64,000 nt of DNA from Hyparrhenia diplandra (GCA_015847255.1 JADLZK010000374.1:1-64000); one strand, 5' to 3'; shown: positions 9,912-25,000, numbered from the stretch's first letter. Notes: generated by a model from the letters alone, not told the origin. Made by a program: numbers and translations.

Positions 9912-12900
9912 TGACCCGTTGGAAGCCCAACAGATGTAATTTAACGTTATCGAAAAAAGTAAAATACTTACGGGTATCAACGTGGGCGTTTGAAGAGACA
10001 AAAAGATGCCATTTTGGCCTCCGTCGAGGCCCATTGTCAACATTTATGGAGATTGGCAGATTTTGAGCCAAGATAGATCCAGCCGTATGAAAAGTGACCT
10101 CGTTGGAAGCCCAACAGGATGTAATTTAACGTTATCGAAAAGTAAAATTCTTACAGTATCACGGGGCAGTCGAAGAGACAAAAGATGCCATTTGGCCTCC
10201 GATTGAAGGCGTATTTTGTCAACATTTATGGAGATTGGCGGATTTTGACCAAGATAGATCCGATCGCCATGAAAAGTGACCGTTGGAAGCCTAACGGGAT
10301 GTAATTTAACGTTATCGAAAAGTAAAATTCTTACAGGTATCACGTGGGCAGTCAAGAGACAAAGATGCCATTTTGGCCTCTTGTTCAGGCGATTTCGGCG
10401 ATTGGCGGATTACGACCAAGATAGATCCGGTCGCCACGAAAAGTGAGTCATTTGGAAGCCTAACAGGATGTAATTTAACGTATCGAAAAGTAAAATTCAT
10501 GGTATCACATGGCAATTTGAAGAGACAAAAGATGCCATTTTGGCCTCCATTCGTGCAGTTTGGTCAACATATCCGGGCGATTGGTAGATTTTGACCAAGA
10601 TAGATCCTGTTGCCATGAAAAGTGACATTTGGAAGCCCAAGCGGGTGTAATTCAATGTATCAAAATGTAAAATTCTTACGAGGTATCACGTGGGCATTTT
10701 GAAGAGACAAAAGATGCCATTTTGGCCTCCATTGGTGCGATTTACGCCAACATTTCGGGCGATTGGCATATTTTTTGACCAAGATAGATCCGTTCGCCAC
10801 GAAAAGTGACCGTTGGAAGCCCAACAGGATGTAATTTAACGTATCAAAAAGTAAAATTCTTACAGGTATCACATGGGCAGCTGAAGAGACAAAGATGCCA
10901 TTTTGGCCTCCGTTCGTGCAGATTTCATGTCAACATATCGCGATTGGTAGATTTTTGACCAAGATAGATCCGTCGCCATGAAAAGTGACTTTGTTGGAAG
11001 CCCAACAGGATGTAATTCAATGTATCAAAATGTAAAAAATTCTTACAGGTATCACGTGGGCAGCTGAAGAGACAAAAGATGCCATTTTGGCCTCCGTTCG
11101 TGCAGATTGCATTCAACATTTCTAAGCGATTGGCATATTTTTGACCAAGATAGATCCGGTCGCCATAAAAGTGACCCGTTGGAAGCCCAACAAGGATGTA
11201 ATTCAACACATCAAAAGTAAAATTCTTACAGGTATCACGTGGGCGGTGAAGAGACAAAAGATGCCCTTTTGGCCTCCGTTCGAGCAGATTTCTATCAACA
11301 TTTACGGAGATTGGCGGATTTTTGACCAAGATAGATCCGGTCGCCATGAAAATTGACCTGTTGGAAGCCCAACATGACCTAATTTAGAGGATCGAAAAGT
11401 ATAATTCTTACATTTATCACGTGGGGGCAGCTAAGGAGCCCAAAGATGCCATTTTGGCCTCCATTCAGGGAAATTTAAATCACGATTCCTAGCGGTGACA
11501 TTTTTGACCAAGTAACTCCAATCGTAGTGATTCTGGACTAAATGTTGAGAAGCTAGTAGAAAGCTATTTTTGAAATCCATAAGTCCATGTCGATAGGCAT
11601 CGTGAAGGCTCGCAAAGCGACGGTTTTCAAAAGAGGTCATTTGGCCTCCGTTCGAGGCGATTTCGTCAACATTTATGGAGATTGGCAGATTTTGACCAAG
11701 ATAGATCCCGGTCGCCATGAAAAGTGACCTGTTGGAAGCCCAACGGGATGTAATTTAACGTTATAGAAAAGTAAAATTCTTACAGGTATCACGTGGGCAA
11801 ATGAAGAGACAAAAGATGCCATTTTGGCCTCGTTAAAGTGCGGTCAACATTTACGGCGATTGGCGGATTTTGACCAAGATAGATCCGGTCGCCCGCGAAA
11901 AGTGACTGTTGGAAGCCCAACAGGATGTAATTCAACGTATCAAAAAGTAAAATTCTTATAGGTATCACATGGGCAGCTGAAGAGACAAAATATGCCATTT
12001 TAGCCTCCGTTCGTGCAGATTTCTGTCAACATTTTTGGCGATTGGTAGATTTTTGACCAAGATAGATCCAGTCCCCACGAAAAGTGACCTGTTGGAAGCC
12101 CAACAGGATGTAATTCAATATATCAAAATGTAAAATTCTTTACAGGTATCACGTGGGCAGTTGAAGAGACAAAAGATGCCATTTTGGCCTCCGTTCGTGC
12201 GATTTTGTCAACATTTACGGAGATTGGCATATTTTTGACCAAGATAGATCCGGTCATGAAAAAATTGACCGTTGGAAGCCCAACATGACCTAATTTAGAG
12301 GATCGAAAAGTATAATTCTTACATTTATCACGTGGGGACTAAGGAGCCCAAAGATGCCATTTGGCCTCCATTTAGGGAAATTTCTATCAAGATTTCTAGC
12401 GGTGACATTTTTGACCAAGATAGATCAATCGTAGTGATTATGGACTGCAATGCGAAGCTAGTAGAAAGCTATTTTGAAATCCATAAGTCCAATTCTTAGG
12501 CATCGTGAAGGCTCGCAAAGGCGCCGGTTTTCAAAAGTCATTTCGGCCTCCATTCATGGCAATTTCTGTCAACATTTATGGAGATGACATTTTTTGACCA
12601 AGATAGATCCAATCGCCATGAAAAGTGACCGTTGGAAGCCCAGCAGGATGTAATTTAACGTTATCCAAAAGTAAAATTTAGGTATCACGTGGGCGGTCAA
12701 GAGACAAAAGATGCCATTTTGGCCTCCGTTCGGGCAGATTTCTGTCAACATTTATGGAGATTGGCAGATTTTGACCAAGATAGATCCGATCGCCATGAAA
12801 AGTGACTGTTGGAGCCCAACGGGATGTAATTTAACGTTATCGAAAAGTAAAATTCTTATTTGGGTATCACGTGGGCGGTGAAGAGACAAAGATGCCATTT

Positions 12901-15900
12901 TGGCCTCTGTTCGGGCAACATTTCTGGCGATTGGCGGATTTTTTGACCAAGATAGATCCGATCGCCATGAAAAGTGACCTGTTGGAACCCTAACGAGGAT
13001 GTAATTTAACGTATCGAAAAGTAAAATTCTTACGGGTATCACATGGGCATTTGAAGAGACAAAAGATGCCATTTTGGCCTCCATTCGTGCAGTTTTCTGC
13101 CAACATATCTGGCGATTGGTAGATTTTTGACCAAGATAGATCCGGTCGCCATGAAAAGTGACTGTTGGAAGCCCAACAGGGATGTAATTCAATGTATCAA
13201 AATGTAAAATTCTTACAAGGTATCACGCATTAGGCGGTGAAGAGACAAAAGATGCCATTTTGGCCTCCGTTCGTGCAGATTTCTGTCAACATTTCTGGCG
13301 ATTGGCATATTTTGACCAAGATAGATCCAGTTGCCACAAAAAAGTGACTGTTGGAAGCCCAACAGGATGTAATTCAACGCATCAAAAAGTAAAATTCTTA
13401 CAGGTATCACATGGGCGGCTGAAGAGACAAAAGATGCCATTTTGGCCTCCGTTCGTGCGCAGATTTCTGTCAACATATCATATCTGGCGATTGGTAGATT
13501 TTTGACCAAGATAGATCTGTCGCCATGAAAAGTGACCATTGGAAGCCCAACGAGGATGTAATTCAATGTATCAAAATGTAAAATTCTTACGGTATCACGT
13601 GGGCGCTGAAGAGACAAAAGATGCCATTTTGGCCTCCGTTCGTGCAGATTTCTGTCAACATTTCTGGCGATTGGCATATTTTTGACCAAGATAGATCAGT
13701 CCCACGAAAAGTGACCTGTTGGAAGCCCAACGAGGATGTAATTCAAGGATCATCAAAAAGTAAAATTCTTACGGGTATCACGTGGGCATTTGAAGAGACA
13801 AAAAGATGCCATTTTGGCCTCCGTTCGGCAGATTTCTGTCAACATTTCTGGAGATTGGCGGATTTTTGACCAAGATAGATCCAGTCGCCATGAAAATTGA
13901 CTGTTGGAAGCCCAACATGACCTAATTTAGAGGATCGAAAAGTATAATTCTTACATTTTATCACGTGGGGCGGCTAAGGAGCCCAAAGATGCCATTTTGG
14001 CCTCCATTCAGGAAATTTCTGTCACGATTCCTAGCGGTGACATTTTTTTGAGTTTCCGTAACTCAATCGTAGTGATTCTGGACTCCGTGCGAAGCTAGTA
14101 TGAAAGCTATTTTGAAATCCATAAGTCCATGTCGATAGGCATCGCGAAGGCTCGCAAAATTAACGGTTTTCAAAAGAGGTCATTTTCGGCCTCCGTTCGA
14201 GGCAGATTTTGTCAGCATTTATGGAGATTGGCGATTTTGACCAAGATAGATCCAGTCGCCATGAAAAGTGACTGTTGGAAGCCCAACAGGATGTAATTTA
14301 ACGTTATCGAAAAGTAAAATTCTTACGGTATCACGTGGGCGGTGAAGAGACAAAAGATGCCATTTTGGCCTCTGTTTCGGCGGATTTACGTCAACATTTA
14401 TGGCGATTGGCGGATTTTGACCAAGATAGATCCAGTCGCCATGAAAAGTGACCTGTTGGAAGCCTAACGAGGATGTAATTTAACGTATCGAAAAGTAAAA
14501 TTCTTACAGGTATCACATGGGCATTTGAAGAGACAAAGATGCCATTTTGGCCTCCGTTCGTGCAGATTTCTGTCAGCATATCTGGCGATTGGTAGATTTT
14601 GACCAAGATAGATCCTGTCGCCATGAAAAGTGACCTGTTGGAAGCCTAACAGGATGTAATTCAATGTATCAAAATGTAAAATTCTTACGGGTATCACGTG
14701 GGCAGCGTGAAGAGACAAAAAGATGCCATTTTGGCCTCCATTCGTGCGATTTCTGTCAACATTTCTGGCGATTGGCATATTTTTGACCAAGATAGATCCA
14801 GTCGCCATGAAAAGTGACCTGTTGGAAGCCCAACGGGATGTAATTCAATGCATCAAAATGTAAAATTCTTGGTATCACGCGGGCGGTGAAGAGACAAAAG
14901 ATGCCATTTTGGCCCTGGATTCGAGCGATTTCTATCAACATTTCTGGAGATTGGCGGATTTTTTGACCAAGATAGATCCAGTCGCCATGAAAAGTGACCT
15001 GTTGGAAGCCAACATGACCTAATTTAGAGGATCGAAAAAGTATAATTCTTACATTTATCACGTGGGGCAGCTAAAGCCCAAAGATGCCATTTTGGCCTCC
15101 ATTCATGGAAATTTTTGAAGAGACGATTCCTAAGCGGTGACATTTTTTGAGTTCGTAAAACTCCAATCGTAGTGATGAAGAGACAAAAGATCCATTTTGG
15201 TGCGAAGCTAGTCGCCAACAAAGCTATTTTGAAATCCATAAGTCCATGACCCGTTGGAAGCCCATAGGCATCAACACATCAAAAAGGCTCGCAAAATTGA
15301 CGGTTTTCAAAAGGGTCATTTTGGCCTCGTTCGGGCGATTTCTGTCAACATTTATGGAGATTGGCGGATTTTGACCAAGATAGATCCAGTCGCCATGAAA
15401 AGTGACCTGTTGGAAGCCCAACGGGATGTAATTTAACGTTATCGAAAAGTAAAATTCTTACATTTATCACGTGGGCGGCGGTGAAGAGACAAAAGATGCC
15501 ATTTTGGCCTCTGTTCGGGCAAATTTCAGACATTCTGGCGATTTTTTAAAGATTTTTGACCAAGATAGATCAGTCGCCACGAAAAGTATTTTGAAATTGG
15601 AAGCCCTAGGCACGAAGGATGTAATTTAACGTTTCAAAAGAAGTAAAATTCTTGGCCTCCATTTGCCAACATTTATCACATGGGCATTTTGACCAAGAGA
15701 CAAAGATGCCATTTTGGCCTCCCCAGGATTCGTTTTTATAGAAAAGTGTCAACATATCTGGCGATTGGACAAAAAAGATGCCATTTTGACCAAGATAGTC
15801 ATCCTGTCGCGATTTTGAAAAGATAGATCCCTGTTGGAAGCCCTAACCAGGATGTAATTCAACGTATCAAAATGTAAAATTCTTATAGGTATCACGTGGG

Positions 15901-18900
15901 CGTGAAGAGACAAAGATGCCATTTTGGCCTCCGTTCGTGCGATTTCTGTCAACATTTTTGGCGATTGGCATATTTTTGACCAAGATAGATCCAGTCGCCA
16001 CGAAAAGTGACCTGTTGGAAGCCCAACGGGATGTAATTCAATGTTATCAAAAAGTAAAATTCTTATATAGGTATCACATGGGCAGCTGAAGAGACAAAAG
16101 ATGCCATTTTGGCCTCCGTTCGAGCAGATTTCTGTCAACATTTCTGGCGATTGGCGGATTTTTGACCAAGATAGATCCGGTCGCCATGAAAAGTGACCTG
16201 TTGGAAGCCCAACAGGATGTATTTAGAGTATCAAAAAGTAAAATTCTTACTGGTATCACGTGGGGCAGCTAAGGAGCCCAAAGATGCCATTTTGGCCTCC
16301 ATTCAGGAAATTTTGTCAAGATTCTAGCGGTGACATTTTTGAGTGACCAAGATAGATCCAATCGTAGTGATTATGGACTCCGTTGGAAGCCTAACAGGAT
16401 GTAATTTTTGAAATCCAAAAGTCCAATTCTTACAGGTATCGCGTGGGCAAAATTGACGGTTTCAAAAGATGTCATTTTGGCCTCCGTTCGTGCAGATTTC
16501 TGTCAACATTTATGGAGATTGGCATTTTTTGACCAAGATAGATCCAGTCGCCATGAAAAGTGACCTGTTGGAAGCCCAACAGGATGTAATTTAACGTTAT
16601 CGAAAAGTAAAATTCTTACAGGTATCACGTGGGCAAAGCTGAAGAGACAAAAGATGCCATTTTGGCCTCGTTCGGCAGATTTCTGTCAGCATTTATGGAG
16701 ATTGGCAGATTTTGACCAAGATAGATCCAGTCGCCATGAAAAGTGACCTGTTGGAAGCCTAACAGGATGTAATTTAACGTTATCGAAAAGTAAAATTCTT
16801 ACGAGGTATCACGTGGGGCAGTTGAAGAGACAAAAGATGCCATTTTGGCCTCCGTTCGGGGAAATTTCTGTCAACATTTATGGCGATTGGCATTTTTTGA
16901 CCAAGATAGATCAGTCGCCATGAAAAGTGACCTGTTGGAAGCCCAACAGGATGTAATTTAACGTATCGAAATGTAAAATTCTTACAGGTATCACATGGGC
17001 AAAATTGAAGAGACAAAAGATGCCATTTTGGCCTCCGTTCGTGCAGATTTACATCAACATTTCTGGCGATTGGCGATTTTTGACCAAGATAGATCCAGTC
17101 GCCACGAAAAGTGACCTGTTGGAAGCCCAACAGGATGTAATTCAACGTATCAAAAAGTAAAAAAATTCTTACGGGTATCACGTGGGCAGCTGAAGAGACA
17201 AAAGATGCCATTTTGGCCTCCGTTCGTGCGATTTCTGTCAACATTTCTGGCGATTGGTAGATTTTGACCAAGATAGATCCAGTCGCCATGAAAAGTGACC
17301 TGTTGGAAGCCCAACAGGATGTAATTTAACGTATCAAAAAGTAAAATTCTTACAGTTATCACGTGGGGCAGCTGAAGAGACAAAAGATGCCATTTTGGCC
17401 TCCGTTCGTGCGATTTCTGTCAACATTTACGGCGATTGGCAGATTTTTGACCAAGATAGATCTGTCGCCATGAAAAGTGACTGTTGTTGAAGCCTAACAG
17501 GATGTAATTCAATGTATCAAAAAGTAAAATTCTTACGAAGTTATCACGTGGGCGAACTAAGGAGACAAAAGATGCCATTTTGGCCTCCGTTCGGGCAGAT
17601 TTCTGTCAACATTTATGGCGATTGGCATATTTTTGACCAAGATAGATCCAATCGCCATGAAAAGTGACCTGTTGGAAGCCCAACAGGATGTAATTCAACG
17701 TTATCAAAAAGTAAAATTCTTACAGGTATCACGTGGGCAGCTGAAGAGACAAAAGATGCCATTTTGGCCTCCGTTTGGGCAGATTTGTCAACATTTCTGG
17801 AGATTGGCAGATTTTGACCAAAGATAGATCCAGTCGCCATGAAAAGTGACCTGTTGGAAGCCCAACAGGATGTAATTTAGAGTATCGAAAAGTAAAATTC
17901 TTACATTTATCACGTGGGCGGCTGAAGAGACAAAAGATGCCATTTTGGCCTCCATTCGTGCGATTTCTGTCAAAATTTCTAGCGGTGACATTTTTGACCA
18001 AGATAGATCCAGTCGCCAGTGAAAAGTGACCTGTTGGAAGCCCAGAAAGGATGTAATTTAAAATCAAAAAGTAAAATTCTTACATTTATCACGTGAAGGC
18101 TGAAGAGACAAAAGATGCCATTTTGGCCTCCGTTCGGGCTGATTTTCTGTCAACATTTATGGAGATTTTTAGATTTTGACCAAGATAGATCCAGTCGCCA
18201 TGAAAAGTGACCTGTTGGAAGCCCAACAGGATGTATTTTCAACGTATCAAAAGTAAAATTCTTATAGGTATCACGTGGGCGGCTGAAGAGACAAAGATGC
18301 CATTTTGGCCTCCGTTCGGGCGATTTCTGTCAACATTTATGGAGATTGGCGGATTTTGACCAAGATAGATCCAGTCGCCATGAAAAGTGACCTGTTGGAA
18401 GCCCAACAGGATGTAATTTAACGTTATCGAAAAGTAAAATTCTTACGGGTATCACGTGGGCAGCTGAAGAGACAAAAGATGCCATTTTGGCCTCCGTTTA
18501 GGGAAATTTTCACGATTCTGGCGATTGGACATTTTTTGACCAAGATAGATCCTGTCGCCATGAAAAGTGACTGTTGGAAGCCCTAAGTAGGATGTAATTT
18601 AATCCATAATCCATGTCTAAAATTCTTCATTTATCACGCAAAATTGAAGTTTTCAAAAGATGCCATTTTGGCCTCCGTTCGTGCAGATTTCTGTCAACAT
18701 TTATGGCGATTGGTAGATTTTTGACCAAGATAGATCCAATCGCCATGAAAAGTGACCTGTTGGAAGCCCAAGTAGGATGTAATTTAATGTTATCAAAATG
18801 TAAAATTCTTATAGGTATCACGTGGGCAGCTGAAGAGACAAAAGATGCCATTTTGGCCTCCGTTCGATTTCTGTCAAGATTTCTGGCGATTGGCAGATTT

Positions 18901-19080
18901 TTGACCAAGATAGATCCGGTCGCCACGAAAAGTGACCTGTTGGAAGCCCTAACAGGATGTAATTTAACGTATCGAAAAAGTAAAATTCTTACAGGTATCA
19001 CATGGGCGCTGAAGAGACAAAAGATGCCATTTTGGCCTCCGTTCGTGCAGATTTCTGTCAACATATCTGGCGATTGGTAG
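9911..19080. repeat. Left flank of array: diverged monomers
   Basis: Monomers here vary more than in the core, with many small indels and substitutions. Examples are CAACGGGATG or CAACGAGGATG for CAACAGGATG, GTGGGCGGTGAAG for GTGGGCAGCTGAAG, and ACCGTTGG for ACCTGTTGG. The divergent S3 monomer is found near 11491, 12398, 14033, 15133, 16325 and 17981, measured at its AGCGGTGACA word. Several gaps (1,635 and 1,656 bases) equal about nine monomers, so the higher-order structure is present but blurred. The first eight or so units lack S3. Confidence 0.85.
15100..15860. repeat. Scrambled satellite patch
   Basis: Short words of the ordinary monomer appear out of order inside and after an S3 unit. 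For example, GAAGAGACAAAAGAT lies beside GTGCGAAGCTAG near 15177-15210, and GGCCTCCATTTGCC lies inside a unit near 15655. Normal phase returns by about 15860. It could be an assembly or consensus artefact, or repeated short conversion and rearrangement. Confidence 0.7.
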
Positions 19081-22000
19081 ATTTTTTTGACCAAGATAGA
19101 TCCTGTCGCCATGAAAAGTGACCTGTTGGAAGCCCAACAGGATGTAATTCAATGTATCAAAATGTAAAATTCTTACAGGTATCACGTGGGCAGCTGAAGA
19201 GACAAAAGATGCCATTTTGGCCTCCGTTCGTGCAGATTTCTGTCAACATTTCTGGCGATTGGCATATTTTTGACCAAGATAGATCCAGTCGCCACGAAAA
19301 GTGACTGTTGGAAGCCCAACAGGATGTAATTCAACGCATCAAAAAGTAAAATTCTTACAGGTATCACGCGGGCAGCTGAAGAGACAAAAGATGCCATTTT
19401 GGCCTCCGTTCGAGCAGATTTCTGTCAACATTTCTGGAGATTGGCGGATTTTTGACCAAGATAGATCCAGTCGCCATGAAAATTGACCTGTTGGAAGCCC
19501 AACATGACCTAATTTAGAGGATCGAAAAAGTATAATTCTTACATTTATCACGTGGGGCAGCTAAGGAGCCCAAAGATGCCATTTTGGCCTCCATTCAGGG
19601 AAATTTCTGTCACGATTCCTAGCGGTGACATTTTTTGAGTTCCGTAACTCCAATCGTAGTGATTCTGGACTCCGTGCGAAGCTAGTAGAAAGCTATTTTT
19701 GAAATCCATAAGTCCATGTCTGATAGGCATCGCGAAGGCTCACAAAACTGACGGTTTTCAAAAGAGGTCATTCTGGCCTCCGTTCGGGCAGATTTCTGTC
19801 AGCATTTATGGAGATTGGCAGATTTTGACCAAGATAGATCCAGTCGCCATGAAAAGTGACCTGTTGGAAGCCCAACAGGATGTAATTTAACGTTATTGAA
19901 AAGTAAAATTCTTACAGGTATCACGTGGGCAGCTGAAGAGACAAAAGATGCCATTTTGGCCTCGTGCAGATTTCTGTCAACATTTCTGGCGATTGGCAGA
20001 TTTTTGACCAAGATAGATCCAGTCGCCACGAAAAGTGACCTGTTGGAAGCCCAACAGGATGTAATTCAACGTATCAAAAAGTAAAATTCTTACAGGTATC
20101 ACATGGGCAGCTGAAGAGACAAAAGATGCCATTTTGGCCTCCGTTCGTGCAGATTTCTGTCAACATTTCTGGAGATTGGTAGATTTTTGACCAAGATAGA
20201 TCCTGTCGCCATGAAAAGTGACCTGTTGGAAGCCCAACAGGATGTAATTCAACGAGGATCAAAAAGTATAATTCTTACAGTTATCACGTGGGGCAGCTAA
20301 AGAGCCAAAAAGATGCCATTTTGGCCTCCATTAGGGAAATTTCTGTCAAGATTTAGCGGTGACATTTTTTGAGTTCCAAGATAACTCCAATCGTAGTGAT
20401 TGACGGACTTGGAAGCTAGTAGGATGTAATTTTGAAATCCAAAAGTCCAATTCTCGATAGGCATCGCGAAGGCTCGCAAAAACAAAAAGACGCCATTTTG
20501 GCAAAAGAGGTCATTTCTGGCCTCCGCAGATTTTTGACCAAGATAGATCCAGATTTCTGTCAACATTTAAATTCTTACAGGTATCAGATTGAGACAAAAG
20601 ATGCCATTTTGGCCTCCAAGATTCGCATCAGATTTTCCAAGATAGATTTTCGCCATGAAAAGTGACTGTTGGAAGCCCAACAGGATGTAATTTAACGTTA
20701 TCCAAAAGTAAAATTTTACAGGTATCACGTGGGCAGCTGAAGAGACAAAAAGATGCCATTTTGGCCTCCGTTCGTGCTGATTTCTGTCAACATTTCTGGC
20801 GATTGGCAGATTTTGACCAAGATAGATCCAGTCGCCACGAAAAGTGACCTGTTGGAAGCCCAACAGGATGTAATTTAACGTATCGAAAAGTAAAAATTCT
20901 TACAGGTATCACGTGGGCAGCTGAAGAGACAAAAGATGCCATTTTGGCCTCCGTTCATGCAGATTTCTGTCAACATTTCTGGCGATTGGCGGATTTTTGA
21001 CCAAGATAGATCCGATCGCCATGAAAAGTGACCTGTTGGAAGCCTAACAGGATGTAATTTAACGTATCAAAAAGTAAAATTCTTACAGGTATCACATGGG
21101 CAGCTGAAGAGAGCCAAAAGATGCCATTTTGGCCTCCATTCAGCAGATTTCTGTCAACATTTCTGGCGATTGGCAGATTTTTGACCAAGATAGATCCAGT
21201 CGCCATGAAAAGTGACTCTGTTGGAAGCCCAACAGGACCTAATTTTGTATCAAAAAGTAAAATTCTTACAGGTATCACGTGGGCTCGCAAAAGAGACAAA
21301 AGATGCCATTTTGGCCTCGTTCAGCAGATTTTCGTCAACATTTATGGAGATTGGCAGATTTTTGACCAAGATAGATCCAGTCCATGAAAAAGTGACCTGT
21401 TGGAAACCCAACAGGATGTAATTCAACGATCAAAAGTAAAATTCTTAGTATCGTGGGCAGCTTGAAGAGACAAAAGATGCCATTTTGGCCTCCACGTTCG
21501 GCAGATTTGGTCAACATTTACGGAGATTGGCATTTTTGACCAAGATAGATCCAGTCAAGTGACCTGTTGGAATAAGGGATGTAATTTAAGGATCGAAAAG
21601 TATAATTCTTACAGGTATCACGTGGGGCAGCTGAAGAGACAAAAGATGCCATTTTGGCCTCCGTTCATGGAAATTTCTGTCAACATTCCTGGCGATTGGT
21701 AGATTTTGACCAAGATAGATCCAGTCGCCATGAAAAGTGACCTGTTGGAAGCCCAACAGGATGTAATTCAACGTTATCGAAAAGTAAAATTCTTACAGGT
21801 ATCACGTGGGCAAAATTGACTGAAGAGACAAAAGATGCCATTTTGGCCTCGTTCGGGCAGATTTATGTCAACATTTATGGAGATTGGCAGATTTTTGACC
21901 AAGATAGATCCAGTCGCCATGAAAAGTGACCTGTTGGAAGCCCAACAGGATGTAATTTAACGTTATTGAAAAAGTAAAATTCTTACAGGGTATCACGTGG

Positions 22001-25000
22001 GCAGCTGAAGAGACAAAAGATGCCATTTTGGCCTCCGTTCGGGAAATTTCTATCAACATTCTGGCGGTGACATTTTTGAGTTTTTTGACCAAGTGATACC
22101 TGTTGGATTCCTAACAGGATGTAATTTAACATCAAAAAGTAAAATTCTTACAGGTATCCAACAGGAGACAAAAGATGCCATTTTGGCATTCAAAATGTAA
22201 AATTCTTACAGGTGACCAAGATCTGTCGCCATGAAAAGTGACCTGTTGGAAAGAGATGTTTTCAATGTATCAAAATGTATGCCATTTGGTATCCGTGGGC
22301 ATTTGAAGAGACAAAGAATTCTGTCAACATTTCTGGCGATTGGCGGATTTTTGACCAAGATAGATCCAGTCGCCATGAAAAGTGACCTGTTGGAAGCCCA
22401 ACAGGATGTAATTCAACAGGATATCAAAAAGTAAAATTCTTACAGGTATCACGTGGGCAGCTGAAGAGACAAAAGATGCCATTTTGGCCTCCGTTCGAGC
22501 AGATTTCTGTCAACATTTCTGGAGATTGGCGGATTTTTGACCAAGATAGATCCAGTCGCCATGAAAATTGACCTGTTGGAAGCCCAACATGACCTAATTT
22601 AGAGGATCGAAAAGTAAAATTCTTACATTTATCACGTGGGCAGCTAAGGAGACAAAGATGCCATTTTGGCCTCCATTCGGGCAGATTTCTGTCAACATTT
22701 CTGGCGATTGACATTTTTGACCAAGATAGATCAATCGCCAGTGAAAAGTGACTCTGTTGGAAGCTGGTAGGATGTAATTTAACGTTATCAAAAAGTAAAA
22801 TTCTTACATATCACGTGGTCCAGTCTCATGAAAAATTGAAGAGACAAAAGATGCCATTAAGTTCGGGCAGATTTTCTGTCAACTGGAGATTGGCAGATTT
22901 TGACCAAGATAGATCCAGTCGCCATGAAAAGTGACCTGTTGGAAGCCCAACAGGATGTAATTTAACGTTATCGAAAAGTAAAATTCTTACAGGTATCACA
23001 TGGGCAGCTGAAGAGACAAAAGATGCCATTTTGGCCTCCGTTCGTGCAGATTTCTGTCAACATTTCTGGCGATTGGTAGATTTTTGACCAAGATAGATCC
23101 AGTCGCCATAAAAAGTGACCTGTTGGAAGCCCAACAGGATGTAATTCAACGTATCAAAATGTAAAATTCTTACAGGTATCACGTGGGCAGCTGAAGAGAC
23201 AAAAGATGCCATTTTGGCCTCCGTTCGTGCAGATTTCTGTCAACATTTCTGGCGATTGGTAGATTTTTGACCAAGATAGATCCTGTCGCCATGAAAAGTG
23301 ACCTGTTGGAAGCCCAACAGGATGTAATTCAATGTATCAAAAAGTAAAATTCTTACAGGTATCACGTGGGCAGCTGAAGAGACAAAAGATGCCATTTTGG
23401 CCTCCGTTCGAGCAGATTTCTGTCAACATTTCCGGAGATTGGCGGATTTTTGACCAAGATAGATCCAGTCGCCATGAAAAGTGACCTGTTGGAAGCCCAA
23501 CATGACCTAATTTAGAGGATCGAAAAGTATAATTCTTACATTTATCACGTGGGGCAGCTAAGGAGCCCAAAGATGCCATTTTGGCCTCCATTCAGGGAAA
23601 TTTCTGTCACGATTCCTAGCGGTGACATTTTTTGAGTTCCGTAACTCCAATCGTAGTGATTCTGGACTCCGTGCGAAGCTAGTAGAAAGCTATTTTTGAA
23701 ATCCATAAGTCCATGTCTGATAGGCATCGCGAAGGCTCGCAAAATTGACGGTTTTCAAAAGAGGTCATTTGGCCTCCGTTCGGGCAGATTTACATGTCAA
23801 CATTTATGGAGATTGGCAGATTTTGACCAAGATAGATCCAGTCGCCATGAAAAAGTGACCTGTTGGAAGCCCAACAGGATGTAATTTAACGTTATCGAAA
23901 AGTAAAATTCTTACAGGTATCACGTGGGCAGCTGAAGAGACAAAAGATGCCATTTTGGCCTCTGTTCGGGCAGATTTCTGGCGATTGGCAGATTTTGACC
24001 AAGATAGATCCAGTCGCCATGAAAAAGTGACCTGTTGGAAGCCCTAACAGGATGTAATTTAACGTATCGAAAAGTAAAATTCTTACAGGTATCACATGGG
24101 CAGCTGAAGAGACAAAAGATGCCATTTTGGCCTCCGTTCGTGCAGATTTCTGTCAACATTTCTGGCGATTGGTAGATTTTTGACCAAGATAGATCCTGTC
24201 GCCATGAAAAGTGACTGTTGGAAGCCCACAGGATGTAATTCAACGTATCAAAATGTAAAATTCTTACAGGTATCACGTGGGCAGCTGAAGAGACAAAAGA
24301 TGCCATTTTGGCCTCCGTTCGTGCAGATTTCTGTCAACATTTCTGGCGATTGGCAGATTTTTGACCAAGATAGATCCAGTCGCCATGAAAAGTGACCTGT
24401 TGGAAGCCCAACAGGATGTAATTTAACGTATCAAAAAGTAAAATTCTTACAGGTATCACGTGGGCAGCTGAAGAGACAAAAGATGCCATTTTGGCCTCCG
24501 TTCGAGCAGATTTCTATCAACATTTTGGCGATTGGTAGATTTTTGACCAAGATAGATCCAGTCGCCATAAAAAGTGACCTGTTGGAAGCCCAACATGATG
24601 TAATTTAAGAGGATCGAAAAGTAAAATTCTTACGTTTATCACGTGGGGCAGCTGAAGAGCCCAAAAGATGCCATTTTGGCCTCCATTCAGGAAATTTCTG
24701 TCACGATTCCTAGCGGTGACATTTTTGACCAACTCCAATAGTGATTCGGACTCGCCAGCTGAAAAGCTATTTTTGGAAATCCATACAGGATGTCTGATAG
24801 GCATCAAAGGCTAAAATTTGACGGTTTCAAAGGGGTCATTCTGCCTCCGTTTGGGCAAATTTGTCAACATTTATGGAGATTGGCAGATTTTGACCAAGAT
24901 AGATCAGTCGCCATGAAAAGTGACCTGTTGGAAGCCCAAGCAGGATGTAATTTAACGTTATCGAAAAGTAAAATTCTTACAGGTATCACGTGGGCAGCTG

